The notes under the pieces were generated by a model. That model was not told where the DNA came from, made no database searches, and saw nothing but the letters and a program-made list of their open reading frames with translations. A stretch of DNA of 11,970 nt, from assembly GCA_964612455.1 (NCBI GenBank), contig CAZTCB010000034.1, forward strand, positions 1 through 11,970. The letters are read 5' to 3'. Positions within the stretch are counted from its first letter, which is position 1. The number at the start of each line of letters is the position of its first letter. The stretch is from SFEB01 sp964612455 (lineage in GTDB: Bacteria; Bacillota; Clostridia; Christensenellales; CAG-314). The position numbers and the translations under genes were made by a program. Below are positions 7,210 through 11,970 of the stretch, one piece after another.

Positions 7210-8418
7210 ATGGCAAAACAGAAATTTGATAGAAGCAAACCGCACGTCAATATCGGTACCATCGGTCACGTTGACCACGGTAAGACCACTTTGACCGCTG
7301 CAATCACAATGGTTATGGCTATGCAAGGCAAGGCAGAAGTCATGCGTTACGACCAAATCGATAAAGCGCCGGAAGAAAAAGCTCGTGGTATCACGATTAA
7401 CACCGCTCACGTTGAGTATCAGACCGACAAACGTCACTATGCTCACGTTGACTGCCCGGGACACGCCGACTATGTTAAAAACATGATTACCGGTGCCGCG
7501 CAGATGGACGGTGCTATCCTCGTTGTTTCCGCTGCCGACGGTCCGATGCCTCAGACTCGTGAGCACATCTTGCTCGCAAGACAGGTTAACGTTCCGTACA
7601 TCGTAGTATTTATGAACAAAACCGACCTCGTCGACGATCCCGAGCTCCTCGAGTTGGTCGAAATGGAAATCAGAGAACTCCTCAGCAAGTATGACTTCCC
7701 GGGAGACGATCTGCCCATTGTTAAAGGTTCTGCGAAAGTCGCTATGGACGCAGCAGCAGCCGGTGCGCCTATCGACGACCCCCGTTTTGATTGCATTAAG
7801 CAATTGATGGACGTTGTCGACGAATATATCCCTACTCCCGCTCGTGACAATGAGAAACCCTTCCTTATGCCTATCGAAGACGTTTTCACTATTACCGGTC
7901 GTGGCACGGTTGTTACCGGCAGAGTAGAGCGTGGCGAGATTAAACCCAACGATCCCGTTGAAATCGTCGGTCTCGAAGACGAAGTCAAAAAGACCGTCGT
8001 CACCGGCGTTGAAATGTTCCGTAAATTGTTGGACGTTGCTTATGCAGGCGACAACGTTGGTTTGTTGCTCCGCGGCGTACAAAGAACAGAAGTCGAGAGA
8101 GGACAAGTTGTCGCTAAACCCGGCACCATTCATCCTCACAAAGATTTTGAAGCTCAAATCTACGTCCTTAAGCAAGAAGAAGGCGGACGTCACAGCCCGT
8201 TCTTTAACGGATATCGTCCTCAGTTCTATTTCCGTACTACCGACGTTACCGGCAGCATCGAGCTCGCTAAGGGTACCGAGATGATTATGCCCGGCGACAA
8301 CACCACCATCACCGTCAGACTTATCACTCCGATCGCTATCGAAGAAGGTCTCCGCTTCGCTATCCGTGAAGGCGGCAGAACGGTTGGTTCCGGCGTTGTT
8401 ACCAAGATTATCAACTAA
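7210..8418 (+). CDS. tuf: Translation elongation factor Tu
   Basis: EF-Tu delivers aminoacyl-tRNA to the ribosomal A site as a GTP-bound ternary complex. The 402-residue protein has GHVDHGKTT (about residues 19-27), the effector-loop EEKARGITINTAHVEY, DCPGHADYVKNM, NKTDLVDD (NKCD is more common) and GSAKVAM at G5. Domains 2 and 3 are complete, with GGRHSPFFNGYRPQFYFRTTDVTG present. The residue matching E. coli Ala375 is Ser394. Substitutions there affect kirromycin response in E. coli, but from memory Ser is common in Clostridia, so I treat it as lineage variation. Codon use is strongly biased, as expected for a very highly expressed gene. It has its own promoter and a strong terminator, so it is probably monocistronic or partly fed from fusA. 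Confidence 0.99.
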   Translation: MAKQKFDRSKPHVNIGTIGHVDHGKTTLTAAITMVMAMQGKAEVMRYDQIDKAPEEKARGITINTAHVEYQTDKRHYAHVDCPGHADYVKNMITGAAQMDGAILVVSAADGPMPQTREHILLARQVNVPYIVVFMNKTDLVDDPELLELVEMEIRELLSKYDFPGDDLPIVKGSAKVAMDAAAAGAPIDDPRFDCIKQLMDVVDEYIPTPARDNEKPFLMPIEDVFTITGRGTVVTGRVERGEIKPNDPVEIVGLEDEVKKTVVTGVEMFRKLLDVAYAGDNVGLLLRGVQRTEVERGQVVAKPGTIHPHKDFEAQIYVLKQEEGGRHSPFFNGYRPQFYFRTTDVTGSIELAKGTEMIMPGDNTTITVRLITPIAIEEGLRFAIREGGRTVGSGVVTKIIN

Positions 8419-8438
8419 GATAAACTTAAAAACGATTT

Positions 8439-8471
8439 AAAAAAACGACTTGTTATCAAGTCGTTTTTTTT
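8439..8471 (+). terminator. Intrinsic terminator after tuf
   Basis: AAAAAAACGACTTG at 8439-8452 pairs perfectly over 14 bases with CAAGTCGTTTTTTT at 8457-8470 around a TTAT loop, ending in eight T residues (8464-8471). The stem starts 21 bases after the tuf stop. The A-tract mirrored by the T-run means it could also stop transcription coming from the opposite strand. It separates the translation cluster from the accessory genes. Confidence 0.93.
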
Positions 8472-8491
8472 GTTGCAAAAATAAAAACCTA

Positions 8492-8520
8492 TTGACAATT
8501 AAAGTGAAATCCATTAAAAT
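8492..8520 (+). promoter_or_regulatory. Promoter of the accessory operon
   Basis: A perfect TTGACA at 8492-8497 is followed after exactly 17 bases by TAAAAT at 8515-8520, 11 of 12 consensus positions. The predicted start is near 8527, so the first gene (ATG 8682) would have a leader of about 155 bases. It lies directly after the tuf terminator, and I see no comparable promoter or terminator between the downstream genes, so it probably drives all five. Confidence 0.72.
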
Positions 8521-8526
8521 TAAAAG

Positions 8527-8681
8527 GAACTTGATAGTGAATAGTATAACGATAGACTGAAATTATCGAGGCTTTCATCATTATGGTTTGAGAATAGGGT
8601 TTTTCTTAAAGCGTCGGACAGTAACAATGCTACCACAACTAAAAGAAAAACCTATATTGTTAAAAAGGAGGAGTTAAGAAA
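8527..8681 (+). promoter_or_regulatory. Long structured 5' leader of the accessory operon
   Basis: GGTTTTTCTT at 8598-8607 is perfectly complementary over 10 bases to AAGAAAAACC at 8643-8652, enclosing 35 bases and ending 12 bases before the AAGGAGG (8665-8671) of the first gene. A smaller pairing, CGATA (8550-8554) with TATCG, lies upstream. I do not recognise a known riboswitch class. An ATG at 8627 opens a 16-codon frame that overlaps the Shine-Dalgarno and stops at 8675-8677, but it has no good ribosome binding site. The stem may control access to the start region; this is inference. Confidence 0.4.
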
Positions 8682-9071
8682 ATGGCAAAAAAAGTTAAGT
8701 GGATCGTGATAACGGCAGTACTGTTGTTGGTAGTAATAGGTATAGGTATCGCTATCGACGCGATAGTATGGAATAATATCAATAACGAGATATTTTTTAG
8801 CAGGCACTACGACGATAGGGTTAGTGTGGAGATAGAAGAAGAGTATTGGGATAAGTTCGAGAACAAAGAATATGTTAAAGAAGACTTTTGCTTAGACAAT
8901 ATTGATCGAATTGAATATAGTTATGCAGTCATAATTGTTTATCTGAAAGAAGGCGGCGTCAGAAACTGTAAAAAAGCTATCATAAAATTGAGGAATCTCG
9001 ATGAGGTGAATTGGAGTGATTTTATATCTTTTGTAAATATGGAGACATATGAGCAATATAGAGATGTATAG
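8682..9071 (+). CDS. Small membrane-anchored protein, paralogue of the next gene
   Basis: I do not recognise the family. The 129 residues begin with a short basic stretch (MAKKVK) and one hydrophobic segment at about residues 8-29, followed by an acidic domain of about 100 residues predicted to lie outside the membrane. The domain contains EEY (53-55), DNIDRIEY (72-79) and a strand-like stretch ending YLKEGG with NC close behind (87-96), then an amphipathic helix-like run. Its strand-helix-strand look is faintly like protease propeptides of the I9 type, which I offer only as a possibility. It is clearly homologous to the next gene: 12 of 27 identities over residues 53-79 and 14 of 31 over 84-114. 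AAGGAGG at 8665-8671 lies 10 bases before the ATG. The next gene starts 11 bases after its stop. Codon use is more AT-rich than in the translation genes. Confidence 0.85.
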   Translation: MAKKVKWIVITAVLLLVVIGIGIAIDAIVWNNINNEIFFSRHYDDRVSVEIEEEYWDKFENKEYVKEDFCLDNIDRIEYSYAVIIVYLKEGGVRNCKKAIIKLRNLDEVNWSDFISFVNMETYEQYRDV

Positions 9072-9082
9072 GGGGTATAATA

Positions 9083-9514
9083 ATGAAAAAGAGTAAAGCA
9101 TTGAAAATCACGGCAATAATAGCGTTTTCTTTGGTAGTTGTGCTCGGTTTAGGTATATTGATGAATGAACTCGTATGGCTCGACATAGACAACAAATATT
9201 TTTCGTTTATAGGATATCCGTGGAATAAATCGGATGATGAATTTGACTTTAGCGTCGTTGACATATTGGTGAAAGAGGAATATAGGGAAAGATATAATAG
9301 CAAGGGATTTACAGTGGAAGATCTCGAGTGGGATAATGTAGATAAGATAGAGTATTGTGGGTATTGGCAAACAACGAATGGCTTTCGTTTTATGCGAATA
9401 GCGGTTTTCTTAAAAGAAGGAGGTAGTAAAAATTGTCGAAGAGCATGTCTGCATTTTATGGAGTTAGACTTTGTGGATTTTTCGCGTGAGCATGGCGCTA
9501 TAACGATAGGCTGA
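9083..9514 (+). CDS. Small membrane-anchored protein, paralogue of the previous gene
   Basis: A 143-residue protein of the same unnamed family as its upstream neighbour. It has a basic start (MKKSKALK), a hydrophobic anchor at about residues 8-28 (with VVVLGLGI), the shared ITA and VW..I.N residues around the anchor, then EEY (65-67), DNVDKIEY (84-91) and FLKEGG with NC (109-118). Differences include an insertion of about 12 residues before EEY and five or more extra residues between IEY and the LKEGG strand. The C-terminus reads ITIG. A G-rich GGGGG directly overlapping the end of the upstream stop codon (9071-9075) is its probable ribosome binding site, with 7 bases to the ATG. Tandem duplication with divergence suggests selection for two variants, for instance as protectors or partners of different targets. 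Function unknown. Confidence 0.85.
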   Translation: MKKSKALKITAIIAFSLVVVLGLGILMNELVWLDIDNKYFSFIGYPWNKSDDEFDFSVVDILVKEEYRERYNSKGFTVEDLEWDNVDKIEYCGYWQTTNGFRFMRIAVFLKEGGSKNCRRACLHFMELDFVDFSREHGAITIG

Positions 9515-9596
9515 TATAGTGGCATAATGCCAGAGTATTGTATAAAGCACATTACAAATAACATAAACAAAAGAAAAGCCGAGTTGGAGGAAAATT

Positions 9597-9812
9597 ATGA
9601 AAAATAAACTCAATAACAAAAGTTTCATTTTATTTACAGTAATAGTTGTTATTCTATTTACAATATTGTTTTCATTTCCGCGGGATGTTATCGCTGACAC
9701 GGTAGATACTTCAAACAATTGGGGACTTGAAAGCATAAAGTGCAAAGAAGCACAGTTTTTTACCAAGGGAAGCAGTAACGTATTGCAAATTAATTTAAAA
9801 AAGGAGGAGTAA
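9597..9812 (+). CDS. Small secreted or membrane-anchored peptide (71 residues)
   Basis: I do not recognise this peptide. It starts MKNKLNNK, has a hydrophobic core at about residues 9-26, and then FPRDVIADT, where a signal peptidase cut after Ala33 would release about 38 residues containing one cysteine (Cys49). GGAGG at 9586-9590 is 6 bases before the ATG, so it is likely translated. Its last codons (gag gag taa) form part of the AAGGAGG at 9801-9807 that serves the next gene, whose ATG begins one base after this stop. That arrangement implies translational coupling. It opens with the same MKNK as the large protease gene downstream, but I see no further similarity. It could be a secreted peptide, a signal, or the remnant of a longer exported protein. 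Confidence 0.7.
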   Translation: MKNKLNNKSFILFTVIVVILFTILFSFPRDVIADTVDTSNNWGLESIKCKEAQFFTKGSSNVLQINLKKEE

Positions 9813-9813
9813 T

Positions 9814-10488
9814 ATGGATATAAAAAAAGACGGGTGGAGTATAAAACGGATTGTCATACTGGTAATAGCCGTATGGCTATTGTTGGTTTTTTCAATGTGT
9901 ACATTTGTAAGGTACACGCACAAAGCAAAGTATTATACGGTAGAAGAACACATTCAAAGAGTAAGGGAGAGAATGGAAAAACGTATGGAAGACCCATACT
10001 ATGAGCCGTTCACGGCGTTTGAAGTATATCCGTTGTACAACGTAAACGACGAATTGAACTATTTTCTCATTGAGCTTGAGCCATACGGTTTTTTGTTTGT
10101 TATACTAAGTGATGAATATTGGCACATAGTTTATTGGTCAAGTATGTATAAGACGAATCTTGGAGTGTTTGACAAAGGAGCATGGTCACCCTATACGATA
10201 GACGAGACTAACAGTCAACCGGAACCCGATACGGATAAGATATGGATGGTTGACGAAAACTATAAAAAAATCTGTTACGATAGGAGTCCATATTACGTCA
10301 CCAATAATTTGAACGAGAAAAAATACTTATTGCGTACTGAAGGTAATTATATTTGTGCAGTAAAAAGCGGTGAAAAATTTTTCAATCTTGTTTCGTTGAC
10401 AGAGTTTGAAGTAGTGAATGGCGAGGCGTCGAATAAAGAAGCGGGATTAAGTATCAAATTTATTCCCAAAGAAACGTTTGCATTGTAG
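9814..10488 (+). CDS. Membrane-anchored protein with a propeptide-like segment; possible protease inhibitor
   Basis: A 224-residue protein of no family I can name with certainty. It has one transmembrane segment at about residues 12-32 after a basic start, a charged helix (about 43-60), then a soluble domain predicted outside the cell. Residues 66-110 include VYPLYNVNDELNYFLIELEP followed by YGFLFVILSDEYWHIVYWSS. This pattern of strand, aromatic-Gly-hydrophobic strand, acidic turn and strand resembles the propeptides of C10 cysteine peptidases, in which the middle strand reads like GGFVIVSGD. The gene ends 13 bases before the C10-like peptidase gene. In Streptococcus pyogenes the inhibitor Spi, a propeptide mimic, is encoded beside speB, so an inhibitor or chaperone role is a reasonable inference. 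AAGGAGG at 9801-9807 precedes its ATG by 6 bases. That it is a real gene is much surer than its role. Confidence 0.85.
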   Translation: MDIKKDGWSIKRIVILVIAVWLLLVFSMCTFVRYTHKAKYYTVEEHIQRVRERMEKRMEDPYYEPFTAFEVYPLYNVNDELNYFLIELEPYGFLFVILSDEYWHIVYWSSMYKTNLGVFDKGAWSPYTIDETNSQPEPDTDKIWMVDENYKKICYDRSPYYVTNNLNEKKYLLRTEGNYICAVKSGEKFFNLVSLTEFEVVNGEASNKEAGLSIKFIPKETFAL

Positions 10489-10501
10489 TAGGAGATTTAA
10501 A

Positions 10502-11970
10502 ATGAAAAATAAAGTATTATTAATTAATTTGGTATTGGTTTTATCTGTATATCTACTTTTTGTCTGTATGATAATGGTAGACAGGTCAAGTATCGCTCAC
10601 GCACAGGAGCAAGAGTATGCGGAAATTGTTCTACTTTCAACAGATAAAAACAACGGGAGCGATGGCAGATTGTTGATTTCCGGAAAGAATGAAAGAAATC
10701 AGTTTATAACCGCCACGATAGATGGCTTTACTGACGTAAAATACATACCAAACGCCAACTACTTTTTGATAAACCCATGGCATCACAAGAATGATGCTTC
10801 TGATAATCCTGACGGAACTTGCACTACCGTAGCCATGCAAATGCTGATGGGTTATCACAATTACTATTCAGACAGACGAATAATACCGACAACGGGAAAC
10901 GGACGCACGTTTTTGGCTGAGGGATATGGAAATATAGAAGGACATCCTGCATTTGAAAGAATGACAATGCCTGTGAGTGGAGTTGATAGGCAGGGTTGCA
11001 AACAAATCGGTACTGAGGACGGCGTATATCAAGAATTGTTTGATTTAACATGGATTTCCGATTTGTATGGAATCGGACAGGCAGTAGGACTGGTAAAAGA
11101 TGGCGCCGTCAAGTTTATAAATGAATACACGCCACAAGCGGCAAGAGTCGGTATATCTATTACGTCTGGTTCTTTTTCTAAAACCACAGCACAGTCCGAT
11201 ATTGACGCGGGTAGACCGATAATCTTGGGAATGAATGGCTTTTTTGGAGATTCTCAAGATAGTTTTCATATTGTAGTAGCATACGGATATGCTACTTTAG
11301 GCGATGTTGACGGATTTTTGGTGCATTACGGGTGGGGAGATACAGCCACTCAGGTATGGGTACCGGTGAGTTGGTTTTGGTCTCAAATAAGGATGTCTGT
11401 TGAACATGAACATGATTTTACAGATACCGGCATTATACTAAATAATACATACAGACAAATAAATTGTAAGATTTGTGGGTATAGCACTCCGGATTTATTG
11501 TACAATATGACGAATTCGGTAATAACGAGCAACAAGTATCAATTGTGCGGTGATATTATGCTGCCTGATGCATTAAGAATTTATTCTCCGAGTACTGCAA
11601 GTTTTACAAATTTGGTTATAACGGGTATCGGCGACAATGCGTTTGTAAACCAAACAAATATTACTCATATATACATTCCGAGCAGTGTGTTACGGATAGG
11701 CGACAGTGCGTCTGAGGAGTGTGTAAATTTAAACAGTATTACGTTTGGAGTGGAAAGCGTATTAAACAACGTAGGCAACAATACCTTTGCCAATTGCACA
11801 AGCCTTGAAAGTATAATGTTTCCTTACGGTGTAATCACTATAGGCAACGGAGCATTTGCCGGTTGTACAAGCCTTTCTTATTTGGTATTACCTGAGTCGA
11901 TTACGAGTATAGGGAACAATGTGTTTGAAAACTGTACAAGCCTTACGGAGATAACGTTGCCAAACGGCGT
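10502..11970 (+). CDS. Secreted C10/C39-like cysteine peptidase with BspA-type LRR repeats (3' partial)
   Basis: The frame is open from ATG 10502 to the window end (489 codons). AGGAG at 10490-10494 is the ribosome binding site. Residues 1-34 form a signal peptide with AHA before Gln35. A papain-fold peptidase domain follows. Cys107 lies in GTCTTVAMQMLMGYHNYY, close to the streptopain active-site region (recalled as GCVATATAQIMKYHNY). His256 lies in FHIVVAYGY, and HYGWG (275-279) matches the NWGWG after the catalytic His in C10 enzymes. His302, His304, Cys322 and Cys325 could form a small metal site linking to the repeats. From about residue 371, LRR repeats of the LRR_5/BspA type run to the end (CTSLTEITLP-type units with IGNNVFENC). 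The protein is presumably exported, with the LRRs binding a surface or substrate. Only about 72 residues lie between the signal peptide and Cys107, little room for a full propeptide. The C-terminus and any wall anchor are outside the window. Confidence 0.9.
   Translation, partial: MKNKVLLINLVLVLSVYLLFVCMIMVDRSSIAHAQEQEYAEIVLLSTDKNNGSDGRLLISGKNERNQFITATIDGFTDVKYIPNANYFLINPWHHKNDASDNPDGTCTTVAMQMLMGYHNYYSDRRIIPTTGNGRTFLAEGYGNIEGHPAFERMTMPVSGVDRQGCKQIGTEDGVYQELFDLTWISDLYGIGQAVGLVKDGAVKFINEYTPQAARVGISITSGSFSKTTAQSDIDAGRPIILGMNGFFGDSQDSFHIVVAYGYATLGDVDGFLVHYGWGDTATQVWVPVSWFWSQIRMSVEHEHDFTDTGIILNNTYRQINCKICGYSTPDLLYNMTNSVITSNKYQLCGDIMLPDALRIYSPSTASFTNLVITGIGDNAFVNQTNITHIYIPSSVLRIGDSASEECVNLNSITFGVESVLNNVGNNTFANCTSLESIMFPYGVITIGNGAFAGCTSLSYLVLPESITSIGNNVFENCTSLTEITLPNG
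11795..11970 (+). repeat. 69-base tandem repeats encoding LRR units
   Basis: TGYACAAGCCTT occurs at 11795-11806, 11864-11875 and 11933-11944, exactly 69 bases apart, encoding CTSL at the same point of each 23-residue LRR unit. A more diverged unit begins at 11720 (CVNL), 75 bases upstream of the first. The last two copies are identical in this 12-base core, suggesting fairly recent duplication or recombination within the gene. The array continues past the window. Confidence 0.85.

Noticed and set aside
7129..8193. A 354-codon minus-strand frame over tuf and its promoter
   Set aside because: It is antisense to tuf, and its length is explained by the strong codon bias of that gene.
8389..8391. 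Ser394 of EF-Tu (E. coli Ala375 position) as an elfamycin-resistance mutation
   Set aside because: From memory Ser is common at this position in Clostridia, and the other contact positions look normal, so it is probably ordinary lineage variation.
8627..8677. 16-codon leader peptide (MLPQLKEKPILLKRRS) before the first accessory gene
   Set aside because: No adequate ribosome binding site precedes it, and its codons are dictated by the pairing strand and the downstream Shine-Dalgarno. No attenuator is seen with it.
9520..9532. TGGCATAATGCCA palindrome after the second paralogue as a terminator or operator
   Set aside because: It has a short stem with at most a 3-base loop and no T-run. A single isolated copy is not enough to call an operator.

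Overview
The window reads as chromosomal DNA of a member of the Bacillota, most likely an uncultured, host-associated Clostridia lineage. This rests on the Bacillus-type RpoC (it matches the B. subtilis protein almost residue for residue around both zinc sites and the active site), the gene order rpoC - L7Ae-family protein - rpsL - rpsG - fusA - tuf, strong AAAGGAGG ribosome binding sites, and a BspA-type leucine-rich repeat surface protein of the kind common in gut and oral bacteria. The lineage is an inference; no rRNA gene is present to fix it.

Bases 1-8471 are the core region, all on the + strand. It holds the 3' part of rpoC (about 35 N-terminal residues lie outside the window), a small L7Ae/YbxF-like RNA-binding protein preceded by a near-consensus promoter with almost no leader, then rpsL, rpsG and fusA (the str operon). 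tuf follows with its own TTGCTA-N17-TATAAT promoter and a strong intrinsic terminator at 8439-8471. The 193-nt rpsL-rpsG spacer is unusually long and contains inverted repeats. RpsL carries arginine at position 88, where Lys-to-Arg changes give streptomycin resistance in other bacteria.

Bases 8472-11970 are an accessory region, visibly more AT-rich, also all on the + strand. In B. subtilis the S10 ribosomal cluster follows soon after tufA. Here a new near-consensus promoter (8492-8520) and a 155-nt leader open what looks like a five-gene operon. It contains two tandem paralogous small membrane-anchored proteins (8682-9071, 9083-9514), a 71-residue secreted or membrane peptide (9597-9812), a 224-residue membrane-anchored protein with a segment like the propeptide of C10 cysteine peptidases (9814-10488), and a large secreted protein running off the end of the window (10502 to beyond 11970). 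That last protein has a signal peptide, a streptopain-like (C10/C39-type papain-fold) peptidase domain with visible Cys and His, a putative HxH/CxxC metal-binding element, and tandem 23-residue BspA-type LRR repeats.

My working hypothesis is that the accessory operon is a secreted, LRR-targeted cysteine protease whose propeptide-like inhibitor is a separate membrane-anchored protein, with the paralogous pair as further regulators or protectors. The peptidase itself seems too short ahead of its catalytic Cys to carry a full streptopain-type propeptide, which fits this idea. None of the four small proteins belongs to a family I can name with confidence. No gene-free stretch exceeds 300 bases, and I see no tRNA, rRNA, CRISPR array or transposase.
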